Assembly (NCBI GenBank): GCA_045124055.1
Contig: JBGVKZ010000009.1
Location: 5,574 to 69,573, forward strand
From: CALZKI01 sp045124055
GTDB taxonomy: Bacteria > Bacillota > Clostridia > Lachnospirales > Lachnospiraceae
Length of the DNA: 64,000 nt
Direction: 5' to 3'
The notes under the pieces: model-generated
Told to the model about the DNA's origin: nothing
Seen by the model: the letters and a program-made list of their open reading frames with translations, nothing else
The model's database searches: none
Position numbers and translations under genes: made by a program
Part shown: one piece after another, positions 51,247-60,353 of the stretch
Layout of the letters: each line of letters starts with the position of its first letter
Numbering within the stretch: position 1 is the stretch's first letter

Positions 51247-53733
51247 ATGTCAAATTCAACCTCTGAAAAGAAAAAATCTAGCACAAATTTTATGGAAAAA
51301 CTGGCTGCTTTTATTGTTGATAAACGTCATTTGTTTTTCCTGCTTTATTCTTTTGCACTCATTTTCTGTTTGTTCTCTATGAATTGGGTTGAAGTAGAAA
51401 ATGACGTTACTACCTATTTGCCAGAAGAAACAGAAACAAGGCAAGGTATTGAGGCAATGAATGAAAATTTCACGACCTTTGCCTCTGGCAGATTGATGGT
51501 TTCTAATATTACTTTGGAAACTGCCGAAGAAATCTGCACACTTCTTGAGGATACCGAAGGTATCGATATGGTAACATTTGACGATTCCGATGAACATTAT
51601 TATGATGCTTCTGCTTTATATGACATCAGCTTTGAAGGTGGCACGATGGACGAAATCAGTACATCTGCCATAGAATCTATCAAAGCGGACTTAGCCGGAT
51701 ATGACTATTATCTGGATACCACCGTAGGATATGATGAAAATGCTACTTTGCGACAGGAAATGACTACAATTTTAATTGTAGCAGCAATTATCATCGTCCT
51801 GGTACTGACTTTAACTTCCCGTTCTTATGCAGAAGTTCCTGTATTAATTCTTACCTTTGGTGTGGCGGCTTTGTTAAATATGGGTACGAACTTCCTCTGC
51901 GGTAAAATCAGTTTTATTTCTGACTCTATCGCCGTAGTACTTCAATTAGCCCTTGCCATTGACTATGCCATTATTTTGTGTCACCGATTTTCTGACGAGC
52001 ACGAAACCAAACCGGCAAGAGAAGCTTGTATCATTGCACTAAGCAAATCCATTCCGGAAATCAGTGCTTCTTCAATGACTACTATTAGTGGTCTTGCAGC
52101 CCTTGGTTTTATGGAATTTGCTATTGGATTAGATATGGCGATTGTTCTGATTAAGGCGATTTTCTTAAGTCTTCTTTCTGTCTTTACTTTGATGCCTGGT
52201 CTTCTGATTTTATTTAGTCCACTAATTGATAAAACAAAACATAAAAAAATATTGCCAAATATTACTCTAATCGGAAAATTAGCGGTTAAAGCAAGACGTG
52301 TGATACCACCTCTCTTTTTAGTCCTATTAGTAGTTGCTTTTTGTCTTTCTAATCAATGTCCGTATGCATATAGCTACAACGACTTGGAAACTGCCAAAAT
52401 GAGTGAACGTCAGGAAGCTTATTTTGAAATAAAGGATACTTTCGGAGCCAACAATATGGTTGCCTTAGTCGTCCCAAGTGGCAATTATGACGCGGAAAAG
52501 GAAATTTTGTCACGGCTGGAAGAATATGATGAAGTGAAAAGTACAATGGGTCTTTCCAATGTGGAAGCTATGGACGGATATATGCTGACAGATAGTGTGA
52601 CTCCAAGACAATTATCAGAATTAGTTGGATTAGATTATGAGGTTGCACAAGTCTTATATAGTGCATACGCTTTAGAAAATAATCAATATGGGGAAATTAT
52701 CAGTGGTATTGAAGATTATGGTGTTCCCCTTTTTGATATGTTTCTGTATTTAAAAGATGAAATGGAAACCAGAAATATCACTTTCGATGGGGAAGAACAG
52801 GAAATGCTGGACGAACTTTTCGACCAGTTAGAAAAAGCTCAATTACAGTTACAAAATGAAAATTACAGCCGAATGGTTGTGTACTTAAATCTCCCGGAGG
52901 AGAGCGATGAGACTTATGCTTTTCTGGATGAAATCCGCTCAGTTATGGGCGAATACTATGAAGGGGATTATTATGTAGTCGGTAACTCCACAAGCTCCAG
53001 AGATTTGGCATCTTCCTTTGTTAATGATAACCTATTAATCAGTATTTTATCTGCTTTATTCGTTATCATTGTACTTTTATTTACGTTCCAGTCAGCAGGG
53101 CTTCCAGTTCTGTTGATAGTCGTAATTCAAGGAAGTATTTGGATAAATTTCTCCTTCCCTATTTTACTGGAACAGCCACTTTATTTCCTCGGCTATTTGA
53201 TTGTGCAGGCAATACAGATGGGTGCAAACATCGACTATGCGATTGTGATTTCCAGTCATTATCAGGAATGTAAAAAATCGATGCCCCACAAGCAGGCAAT
53301 TATTGAAGCGTTAAATGCTTCTTTTCCAACAGTATTTACTTCCGGAACAATTTTGGCAGCAGCCGGTTTATTGATTGGTAACTTGTCGGCACAGCCGGTT
53401 GTTTCCATAATGGGTACTTGCCTTGGTAGAGGTACTATTATTTCTATCTTCCTTGTACTCTTGATTCTTCCTTCCATTTTAGTACTTGGTGATTCCATCA
53501 TTGAAAGAACCAGTTTCAAAATGAAAGGAATCGACCTGAATATTAAAAATACCAGCGGAACTATGCATGTTCAGGGACATTTGCGTGGTTACATTTCTGG
53601 TGTGGTAGATGCAGACTTTAACGGTATTTTACACGGACAGATGAATGTTTCTGTTTCCACGGATACCGACATTCAAAAATTGCCGGAAGAAAATGCAGAA
53701 GAAAATGTGGAAGGAGGAGATTATCATGCGTAA
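51247..53733 (+). CDS. MMPL/RND-superfamily membrane transporter
   Basis: An 828-aa protein of two MMPL repeats, each a membrane helix, an extracytoplasmic domain and a block of about five helices. Repeat 1 has AIDYAIILCHRFSDE (about 236) and repeat 2 the matching GANIDYAIVISSHYQE (about 658), the Asp-Tyr proton-relay motif. Such transporters export lipids, peptides or drugs. The C-terminal tail (about 755-828) is an unusual hydrophilic extension with NIKNTSGTMHVQGHL. It overlaps the following surface-protein gene by 8 bp, so the two are coupled. AAGGAG precedes the ATG. Confidence 0.88.
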   Translation: MSNSTSEKKKSSTNFMEKLAAFIVDKRHLFFLLYSFALIFCLFSMNWVEVENDVTTYLPEETETRQGIEAMNENFTTFASGRLMVSNITLETAEEICTLLEDTEGIDMVTFDDSDEHYYDASALYDISFEGGTMDEISTSAIESIKADLAGYDYYLDTTVGYDENATLRQEMTTILIVAAIIIVLVLTLTSRSYAEVPVLILTFGVAALLNMGTNFLCGKISFISDSIAVVLQLALAIDYAIILCHRFSDEHETKPAREACIIALSKSIPEISASSMTTISGLAALGFMEFAIGLDMAIVLIKAIFLSLLSVFTLMPGLLILFSPLIDKTKHKKILPNITLIGKLAVKARRVIPPLFLVLLVVAFCLSNQCPYAYSYNDLETAKMSERQEAYFEIKDTFGANNMVALVVPSGNYDAEKEILSRLEEYDEVKSTMGLSNVEAMDGYMLTDSVTPRQLSELVGLDYEVAQVLYSAYALENNQYGEIISGIEDYGVPLFDMFLYLKDEMETRNITFDGEEQEMLDELFDQLEKAQLQLQNENYSRMVVYLNLPEESDETYAFLDEIRSVMGEYYEGDYYVVGNSTSSRDLASSFVNDNLLISILSALFVIIVLLFTFQSAGLPVLLIVVIQGSIWINFSFPILLEQPLYFLGYLIVQAIQMGANIDYAIVISSHYQECKKSMPHKQAIIEALNASFPTVFTSGTILAAAGLLIGNLSAQPVVSIMGTCLGRGTIISIFLVLLILPSILVLGDSIIERTSFKMKGIDLNIKNTSGTMHVQGHLRGYISGVVDADFNGILHGQMNVSVSTDTDIQKLPEENAEENVEGGDYHA

Positions 53734-56374
53734 ATCACGAAATATTTTTCTTAGTATTTTGGTATGTCTTAGCTTGTTTCTTTCACTTCCACTGTCCTCT
53801 TTTGCCGTAGAAAAGAAAGAGGAAATAGAAACAGAGGATACGGAGAATGTTTTGACCATTTCTACGGTGGAGGAATTTCTTGCCTTTAGTGAAAATTGTC
53901 GTTTAGATAGTTACAGTAAAGACTTAACCGTTGTTTTAAATAATGACATTGATTTAACTGACGTAGAATTTGATGGAATTCCTTTATTCTGTGGCACTTT
54001 CGAAGGGGAACACCACCGAATCAAAGGTTTATCTATCACAAGCGATGGCTCAAACAAAGGGCTTTTTCGCTATTTAGAAAAAACCGCCGTTGTCAATGAT
54101 TTAATTGTAGAGGGAAAACTGTTTCCAGAGGGCAGCCGAAATGTTATTGGTGGTATTGCCGGTAATAATGCCGGTATCATTAAAAATTGCGTATTTTCCG
54201 GCTCTGTAACTGGTTCAGATAGCATTGGTGGTTTAGTTGGTATTAACGAACTAACCGGAATCATTGAAAACTGTCAGGTATATGGTACTATTCACGGAGA
54301 CCACTTTGTAGGCGGCGTTGCTGGAGAAAATAATGGTGTCATTCGTAACTGCCAGAATTTGACTAAAATTAACACCACTGCGGAAGAAAACAGTGTTGAA
54401 ATCTCGGATATTACTTTAAACTCTATGACTTCTTCCGAATCCGCTATTACCGCCACAGATATCGGTGGCGTCACTGGGTCTAATAGTGGCGTTATCCGAA
54501 ATTGTGAAAACCACGGTGATATCGGTTATCAACATATTGGTTACAACATTGGTGGTATTGCCGGAAGTCAATCTGGCTATATTACTGATTGTACCAATTA
54601 TGCAGATATTTTAGGTCGTAAAGAAGTCGGCGGTATTGTCGGTCAAATGGAGCCTGCTGCTACTTTTGAATATAAAGCAGATACTTTCCAGATATTAGAA
54701 GGTCAGCTAGATACCTTGGCAGACTTGACCAAACACGCTGCCACTAATTCAAACAGCGAAGCTTCTGTAAGTGATGAAAATTTAGACAGTTTATCCAACG
54801 ATATTAATAATGCCCAGAATGCTCTGGACCAGATAACTTCGGAAAATGGAACTTATGACCCAGACAGTATGACTGCTGCCCAAAATAACTTAGCAGGAAG
54901 TTTGTCCAGTATGCTTGGGACTACCGGTCAAATCGTTGAAGATAATCAATCCGCCTCTGATTCAATCAGTAGTGATTTACAGGCAATAATCAACCAGACC
55001 AGTGCTATCAGCTCCACACTCAGCAATGCTTCTTCTAACCTTGGTGGTAGTTTTTCCGATGTCTCCGATGACGATACGCAGGCAGATACCATAGGTAAAG
55101 TGGCAAATTGTCTGAATCTGGGGTTCATTGGTGCTGATTTGAATGTAGGTGGTATTTCTGGTGCAGTTACTTTGGAAAATGATTTAGACCCGGAAGAAGA
55201 TATTGATATCACAGGAAACGAATCGCTCAATTTTGACTATGAAGTACGTGCTGTTATCAGAAATTGTGAAAATCAAGGTACGATTGATGCCAAGAGACAA
55301 AATGCTGGCGGTATTGCAGGCTATATTTCTATTGGTCTTGTGCACAGCTCAGTAAACACTGGAAATATAAATGCCACTGGAGCAGATTATGTAGGCGGTA
55401 TCGTTGGGCAAAGCGAAGGTTATATCCGAAATTGTGATACAAAATGCATTCTCTCTGCTGCTTCTTACGTCGGTGGTATTTCCGGATTGGCCACTACGGT
55501 TTCTGATTGCCGTAGTATGATTCAAATAGAAGATGCTACTGAAAGAATCGGTGGTGTTTTAGGTCAGGCTTCTACTGATGCCACGATTGAAAATAACTAC
55601 TTCCTTCCTGTGAAAACAGATTTAGGCGGTATCGACGGTATTAGTTATGAGTCTCGTGCTAAATCGCTTTCTAAAGAAGAATTTTTTGCCCTGGAAAATA
55701 TACCTTCTATGTACGAAACACAGACTCTCCGCTTTATATTTGATGGAGGTTCTAGCAAAAATATTACGGTAAATTTTGGAGAAAGAATCAACGTTTCCGA
55801 TATTCCATCTGTTCCAAAGAAAGAAGGTTACAGAGGTACTTGGGAAGGATATGACGAATTGATTTCTTCTGAAATCGTTTTTGATGCCACTTTTACCTGC
55901 GTATATACACCTTTAAATACCACGATTCAAAGCCGGGATTTGAGTGAAAATGGATTACCTATCCTATTAGCTCAGGGGGAATTTGTAACGGAAAATTCCA
56001 TTTTCCTTTCTGCTTTGGAAGAAGATTTACCACATAAGGTGGGAGATTCCGTGATTGAAAAATACGAATTTACCCTGCCAAGAAGCAATACACCTATTAC
56101 TTTGCGTTGTTTATTACCACAAGGCTATGACCCAAAGAACGTTTCCTTATTCGTTCGCGATGCAGACGACAACTGGAATAAGGTCGACTTTGAAGTAAAA
56201 GGCAGTTATCTGGTCTTCTCCATTGATGAGGGGGATAACGCATTTTATTCGGTATATAATAAGACCCACTACCTATTTGAGCTTGCCATAGGTAGTGCCG
56301 GTATTTCGATTGTTGTCATTCTTTTATTTAATGCAATCATTCGAAAAAATAAGAGGAAAAAGAAAGTAAAATAG
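53726..56374 (+). CDS. Large exported GLUG-repeat surface protein with C-terminal membrane anchor
   Basis: An 882-aa protein beginning with a signal peptide (LSILVCLSLFLSLPLSSFA, about 8-26). It has many GLUG-type repeats (GGIAGNNAGIIKNC, GGVAGENNGVIRNC, GGIVGQSEGYIRNC and others, about 110-330 and 480-660), which form beta-helix-like surface domains. A helical, Ser/Asn/Asp-rich segment (about 350-470) divides them. A later domain (about 695-750) resembles an InlB-type repeat. The C-terminus is a membrane helix followed by a Lys-rich tail, with no LPxTG. A perfect AAGGAGG site supports the ATG at 53726. Co-translation with the MMPL transporter suggests the two act together at the envelope; the role is unknown. 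Confidence 0.8.
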   Translation: MRKSRNIFLSILVCLSLFLSLPLSSFAVEKKEEIETEDTENVLTISTVEEFLAFSENCRLDSYSKDLTVVLNNDIDLTDVEFDGIPLFCGTFEGEHHRIKGLSITSDGSNKGLFRYLEKTAVVNDLIVEGKLFPEGSRNVIGGIAGNNAGIIKNCVFSGSVTGSDSIGGLVGINELTGIIENCQVYGTIHGDHFVGGVAGENNGVIRNCQNLTKINTTAEENSVEISDITLNSMTSSESAITATDIGGVTGSNSGVIRNCENHGDIGYQHIGYNIGGIAGSQSGYITDCTNYADILGRKEVGGIVGQMEPAATFEYKADTFQILEGQLDTLADLTKHAATNSNSEASVSDENLDSLSNDINNAQNALDQITSENGTYDPDSMTAAQNNLAGSLSSMLGTTGQIVEDNQSASDSISSDLQAIINQTSAISSTLSNASSNLGGSFSDVSDDDTQADTIGKVANCLNLGFIGADLNVGGISGAVTLENDLDPEEDIDITGNESLNFDYEVRAVIRNCENQGTIDAKRQNAGGIAGYISIGLVHSSVNTGNINATGADYVGGIVGQSEGYIRNCDTKCILSAASYVGGISGLATTVSDCRSMIQIEDATERIGGVLGQASTDATIENNYFLPVKTDLGGIDGISYESRAKSLSKEEFFALENIPSMYETQTLRFIFDGGSSKNITVNFGERINVSDIPSVPKKEGYRGTWEGYDELISSEIVFDATFTCVYTPLNTTIQSRDLSENGLPILLAQGEFVTENSIFLSALEEDLPHKVGDSVIEKYEFTLPRSNTPITLRCLLPQGYDPKNVSLFVRDADDNWNKVDFEVKGSYLVFSIDEGDNAFYSVYNKTHYLFELAIGSAGISIVVILLFNAIIRKNKRKKKVK

Positions 56375-56537
56375 GAAATAGCGAAGTATAATCATGACCA
56401 CCCGTCCAACGGGTGGTTTGCTCGCCCCTATAAGGGGCAGTTACCGGCCAGCGCCTAAAGACGCTGGCTTTCACTTTGTTCAAGCCTTTAACGCCCTTGA
56501 CTCGTCGCAGCCCTTGAAAGGGCGCTTGTATTACCGG

Positions 56538-56993
56538 CTACCCCTTGAAGGGGTCTTCATACTCTTTTACACTTAATTTGTCCATTGCAATATCGTAACT
56601 CTCTTGCTCTTGTATATACTTTTTAATGGTTGCCTCATTAAGCCCCACTGTGCTTACATAATATCCTTCTGCCCAGAAATGTCTGTTCCCGAATTTATAT
56701 TTCAGGTTTGCGTGCTTGTCGAATATCATTAATGCACTTTTCCCTTTTAGATATCCCATAAACTGTGATACACTTATTTTGGGTGGAATACTCACTAACA
56801 TATGGATGTGGTCTGACATCAGATGTCCTTCTATAATTTCCACTCCCTTATATGCGCATAGTTGTTTTATTATTTCCCTTATACTTTCTTTGTATTGATT
56901 ATAAATAACTTTTCTCCTATACTTTGGAGTGAACACTATGTGGTACTTACACGTCCATTTAGTGTGTGCTAAACTATTTGCCTTATTGGCCAT
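56538..56993 (-). CDS. tnpA: IS200/IS605-family transposase TnpA
   Basis: A 151-aa Y1 HUH transposase. The HUH motif is DHIHMLVSIPP (about 62-72), the catalytic Tyr lies in GYYVSTVGLNEATIKKYIQEQ (about 113-133), and the start YHIVFTPKYRRKVIY is the family hallmark. It cuts and rejoins single-stranded DNA at the terminal hairpins. The length is normal and no frameshift is seen, so it may be active. I chose the ATG at 56993; its AAAGGTGA ribosome site lies in an arm of the upstream hairpin, and a GTG at 57002 would lie inside that hairpin. Confidence 0.93.
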   Translation of the reverse strand: MANKANSLAHTKWTCKYHIVFTPKYRRKVIYNQYKESIREIIKQLCAYKGVEIIEGHLMSDHIHMLVSIPPKISVSQFMGYLKGKSALMIFDKHANLKYKFGNRHFWAEGYYVSTVGLNEATIKKYIQEQESYDIAMDKLSVKEYEDPFKG

Positions 56994-56997
56994 TAAG

Positions 56998-57061
56998 ATC
57001 ACCTTTCCTTTCGCTATAAATTGGCTTGAACAACCTCATTATAGCGGAAAGGTGATTTTTT
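56998..57061 (-). promoter_or_regulatory. Hairpin masking the tnpA ribosome site / shielding terminator
   Basis: A long inverted repeat pairs 56998-57018 with 57039-57055 (one 4-base bulge). In the tnpA transcript it includes the AAAGGTGA ribosome site and so can hide it; on the plus strand it is followed by seven T and acts as a terminator. Both features are known for IS200, where they hold down transposase synthesis. Confidence 0.7.
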
Positions 57062-57186
57062 TGTATAACAAGCGACGCGCACCCGCATAGCGGGTGGTTG
57101 TATATTTCGGGCGTACTTCGTTTCTCTTTTGAGAAACTCGTTACAACGCCCTCAACAGGCTAAAGCCCATAATCAAATGTGAGAGG

Positions 57187-57969
57187 TCAACCCTTAGCTG
57201 ACCTCTCACATACTTTATTTTTCTTATATAAGATAACTGGAACTCTGTTATCTATAATTTTCCCCTGTATCCCTTTATTTTTATGAACAATCTCTTTCAC
57301 CAGGTCAATAAGTTTCTGTGTTTCCTCTCTGGTTTGTTTTCCTTTAGAATGCCCGCCATAAGCGGTATATCCCATATCATAGTAGGATAATATGGTTTTG
57401 GCACTACTTAGCCACTTTTCCAAAGAAGTTGCTCCTGGCAAATGCATCCACAAACAATAATTGGTATTGTCCCCTGTAAACATAAGTTTTGCCTCTGTAT
57501 CCAGAAAAATTACAGAGCCTCTTGTATGTCCCGGAACAGCTTTGACTAAAATCTTTCGATTTCCAAGGTCAAATTGGTGTCCATCCTGCATTGTCATAAT
57601 TTTATAATGTTTTCTCTTTAAATGGTCGTCTATTTGAGCTCCTAGAATTTTCAACATTCTTTTACTAACTAAAGGGGCTGACATGACACCATAAAGGGGC
57701 TTATTGTCATCTTCATGAACGTAGTAAGAACCAAATTGCCAAGCTCCGCCAGCGTGGTCAGGGTGTCTATGAGTTACAGCCACAATAATCGGCTTCTTTG
57801 TCAATTTACTCACTGCCTCTTTTAAATTACCTGCACCACAACCTGTATCGATGAGCAATGCTTTTTCTTTCCCAATCAATAAGTAACAATTTGCTACGCC
57901 ACTTTCGTCAATTCTATATGTGTTATCTGCAATTTTTTCTGCCACATATTGCTCGTTCAGTCGAATCAT
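57187..57969 (-). CDS. Metallo-beta-lactamase-fold hydrolase
   Basis: A 260-aa MBL-fold protein. The metal-binding motif reads VTHRHPDHAGG (HxHxDH, about 60-70), followed by PGHTRGSVIFLD (about 145), TGDNTNYC (about 165) and a late YGGHSKGK His (about 208). This resembles glyoxalase II-like or arylsulfatase-like enzymes. It lacks a signal peptide. It is the last gene of a minus-strand run with SDR, XRE and CPBP genes, 125 bp after the SDR. A 10-bp hairpin (57180-57208) overlaps its stop codon and may be its terminator. The substrate is unknown. Confidence 0.87.
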   Translation of the reverse strand: MIRLNEQYVAEKIADNTYRIDESGVANCYLLIGKEKALLIDTGCGAGNLKEAVSKLTKKPIIVAVTHRHPDHAGGAWQFGSYYVHEDDNKPLYGVMSAPLVSKRMLKILGAQIDDHLKRKHYKIMTMQDGHQFDLGNRKILVKAVPGHTRGSVIFLDTEAKLMFTGDNTNYCLWMHLPGATSLEKWLSSAKTILSYYDMGYTAYGGHSKGKQTREETQKLIDLVKEIVHKNKGIQGKIIDNRVPVILYKKNKVCERSAKG

Positions 57970-58093
57970 CTTTTTACTCCTTTTTCCTTAAAAAGTGTTG
58001 AAACTCATTCTTCTCTTTCCAAGTATTTGAAGTTTTTGGATAATTATTCCTTCTTTTTATAAGAATTGACGAATATATATAGTTTTTATTAGA

Positions 58094-58840
58094 CTAAGAC
58101 CGGCACGCACCATCAACAGACAAGATTTCACCCGTCACATAATTTGCCAAATCACTGGCTAAAAACAAAAAGGCATTTGCTACTTCTTCCGGTTCACCAG
58201 GTCTACCTAGTGGAATTTTCGCTGAAATCCTTTCTACCATTTCTGGCGGAAGGGAAGCCACCATATCGGTTTTGGTAACTCCCGGTGCTACAGCATTTAC
58301 ACGGATATTATCCCGCCCTAATTCTCTGGCTAATGAAAGAGTCATTCCACTAACCGCGAATTTACTGGTGGGATATCCGACTCCGGACGGCTGCCCAGAA
58401 ATACTTACCATAGAACTGGTGTTAATAATGCAACCGCCGCCTTGTACTTTCATAATTTTTACTGTTGGCAAAATCGTATAAAATAATGCTTTTACATTTA
58501 AGTCGATGATTTTATCAAAATCTTCTACTTTATAGTCATAAATAGAGGTACTTTGGGAAATTCCTGCATTATTAACAAGGATATCTATACGTCCAAACTT
58601 CTTATAAACCTTAAGCACCGCATCTTCTACTTCTGCCGGGTCAGTTAATTTGGGGCACATTCCTTCTACTTCCCATGTTACATCTTCGTCTCTTAGTTTG
58701 AAAATAGCTTTATCTACGGTTTCCTCTCTAGAACCAAAAAGAACTACCTTAGCTCCATTTTGTAAATACTTTCGTACAACTTCGTAGCCAATTCCTCTTG
58801 TTCCACCGGTTACAATCGCAACTTTGTCTTTCAGTAACAT
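58094..58840 (-). CDS. Short-chain dehydrogenase/reductase (SDR)
   Basis: A 248-aa classical SDR. It shows the NAD(P) motif TGGTRGIGYE (about 12-21), NNAGIS (about 88), the catalytic Ser and Tyr-x3-Lys (SSMVSISG and GYPTSKFA, about 139-158) and the tail GEILSVDGACRS. The reaction is probably oxidation or reduction of a 3-oxo/3-hydroxy group, as in FabG or hydroxysteroid enzymes, but the substrate is not predictable. I chose the ATG at 58840, which has AAGGAGG seven bases upstream; earlier in-frame codons include ATGs inside or before that site. Confidence 0.9.
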   Translation of the reverse strand: MLLKDKVAIVTGGTRGIGYEVVRKYLQNGAKVVLFGSREETVDKAIFKLRDEDVTWEVEGMCPKLTDPAEVEDAVLKVYKKFGRIDILVNNAGISQSTSIYDYKVEDFDKIIDLNVKALFYTILPTVKIMKVQGGGCIINTSSMVSISGQPSGVGYPTSKFAVSGMTLSLARELGRDNIRVNAVAPGVTKTDMVASLPPEMVERISAKIPLGRPGEPEEVANAFLFLASDLANYVTGEILSVDGACRS

Positions 58841-58880
58841 ATGCATACCTCCTTCAATATATTTCATTTTCTACTCTACA

Positions 58881-59255
58881 TTATTTCGGCACTCCATATA
58901 CCAGAAAATAGACTATCATAGATATAATATCTACTGTAATAAATACCGCCGCGAATATTCCAATCATCTTTAAAGCTTTTTCAGCAATTCTCTTATTTCC
59001 CGAAGTATTGATTTTGGGAATACTCTGTGTTGGTTCTTCTTTCATATCCTCTTTCGTTTCTTTTCCCACTACCAACTCATCTAAAGAAATTCCAAACAAA
59101 TCGCTGATGGCAACTAGTTTTTCCATATCCGGTGTGGAATCACCCACCTCCCACTTCGATATGGTCTGTCTTGTAACATTCAGCCTATTTGCCAGTTCTT
59201 CCTGCGATAACCCTTTTTTCTTTCTAAGTTCATATAATCGGTTGCTAAACTCCAT
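58881..59255 (-). CDS. XRE-family regulator with C-terminal membrane helix
   Basis: A 124-aa protein. The N-terminal helix-turn-helix is LSQEELANRLNVTRQTISKWEVG (about 16-38), typical of XRE/Cro regulators; a linker (about 70-90) leads to one membrane helix (about 95-118, MIGIFAAVFITVDIISMIVYF). It starts one base after the CPBP stop and is certainly co-transcribed with it. Such membrane-tethered regulators may respond to an envelope signal supplied by their membrane partner. GGAGA precedes the ATG. Confidence 0.88.
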   Translation of the reverse strand: MEFSNRLYELRKKKGLSQEELANRLNVTRQTISKWEVGDSTPDMEKLVAISDLFGISLDELVVGKETKEDMKEEPTQSIPKINTSGNKRIAEKALKMIGIFAAVFITVDIISMIVYFLVYGVPK

Positions 59256-59256
59256 T

Positions 59257-60183
59257 TTATTTCTCCACTTTACTTTTTTGATAGCATTTTGCTAATATTA
59301 CTATCACTACACCTAAAACAATGGCAGTCACAATACTTGCTTCGATGCCATACTGTCCACCATTTATTATACTCTCATTGTCTACCTGAAAGCAAATAAC
59401 TCCTGACGCATTTTCACCACTTCCGCTGACTGAAAGTCCAAACACACCATAAAGTATGAAGTTCCAGATACTATGTAATCCACAGGCCACCCAAATATTC
59501 TTTCTCCATAGTACCAGAAGTGAAAAAATTGTTGCAATGAAATATAAATTGATTGTTCCAACTATGGCATATTCTAATTTTGCTTCAAAAAGAGTAGAAA
59601 AATGTGGATATGCAAATGCCGTAGCACTGACTAAGATAGTCAAAACCGTTGGGATTTTTCTGTCTAAGGCATGCATTAAAAATCCACGACACATAGTTTC
59701 TTCTGCCATTCCCTGAACAATAAATCCACCTAACAACGCCAGCAAATATAACCAGTCAGTATTCTTTCCAAGTCCCATATATGAGCTTTTGCCAAGTAAA
59801 CATATCGCTACCATAATCACTGTCAAAAGTACGATTGCTATGCCAGTACCCAAGATATAGTCTAACACTCGTTTATTAAATCCCATTGACTTAAGTGGTC
59901 GTTTTTCGATAATTTTCCAAAAGAGAATGGTAATTGCTATATGAACAATATATCCATAATATGTCATCAGGTTCATCACATTAGCACCGGGCATTTCCCC
60001 TTGCATAAAATTATAACCATTGAAAAGAAGTCCTGCAATAACGATTCCCTCCGCCACCAAAGCAGATACCATAAAAATAACACAAAAAGCCAGCACCTTT
60101 TTTACCATATATACGACTGCCGGCATCTCGTCCATATTGTTAAATGGATTAAGCATTTTTACACATTTTTTAATTTGATTCAT
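59257..60183 (-). CDS. CPBP intramembrane metalloprotease (Abi/CAAX-like)
   Basis: A 308-aa membrane protein with about eight helices. CPBP motifs are AEETMCRGFLMH (EExxxR, about 172-183), FAYPHFSTL (about 207) and LHSIWNFILYG (about 245-255). These enzymes process prenylated or membrane peptides and often give immunity to bacteriocins or control regulators. The ATG at 60183 has AAGGAGG seven bases upstream, and the earlier in-frame start is rejected. Together with the one-base-linked XRE membrane protein it could form a proteolytic signalling pair; this is inference. Confidence 0.9.
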   Translation of the reverse strand: MNQIKKCVKMLNPFNNMDEMPAVVYMVKKVLAFCVIFMVSALVAEGIVIAGLLFNGYNFMQGEMPGANVMNLMTYYGYIVHIAITILFWKIIEKRPLKSMGFNKRVLDYILGTGIAIVLLTVIMVAICLLGKSSYMGLGKNTDWLYLLALLGGFIVQGMAEETMCRGFLMHALDRKIPTVLTILVSATAFAYPHFSTLFEAKLEYAIVGTINLYFIATIFSLLVLWRKNIWVACGLHSIWNFILYGVFGLSVSGSGENASGVICFQVDNESIINGGQYGIEASIVTAIVLGVVIVILAKCYQKSKVEK

Positions 60184-60353
60184 TGTTTTTCCTCCTTGAT
60201 AGAAATGTTTTTCATAGTAAAATTGTATCAACTATCCCTATCAAATTTCTACCAAGGAGCTTTTGCAATCTGTCAATGGTAATTAACATTTGTGTTAATT
60301 TGCGTAGAATGGGCAAAAAAACGGTTTTAATACCATTTACTTGTGGCAGAGAT

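Larger units (their letters stand above)
56395..57105 (-). mobile_element. IS200/IS605-type insertion sequence (tnpA only)
   Basis: A single HUH transposase gene is flanked by GC-rich hairpins in otherwise AT-rich DNA. Left-end hairpins are at 56398-56416, 56424-56438, 56447-56468, 56510-56523 and 56540-56554; a perfect right-end hairpin is at 57080-57096. The outermost left (CCACCCG/CGGGTGG) and right (CACCCGC/GCGGGTG) hairpins share their stem sequence, as expected for the subterminal palindromes that single-strand transposases recognise. Exact ends are estimated. No tnpB is present. Confidence 0.75.

Noticed and set aside
56394..56576. Plus-strand frame across the IS left-end hairpins
   Set aside because: It is built from inverted repeats and has no ribosome site or protein-like sequence.
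56395..57105. IS605-like element with TnpB and guide RNA
   Set aside because: No tnpB gene or remnant is present; the hairpins may resemble guide RNA structure but there is nothing to use it.
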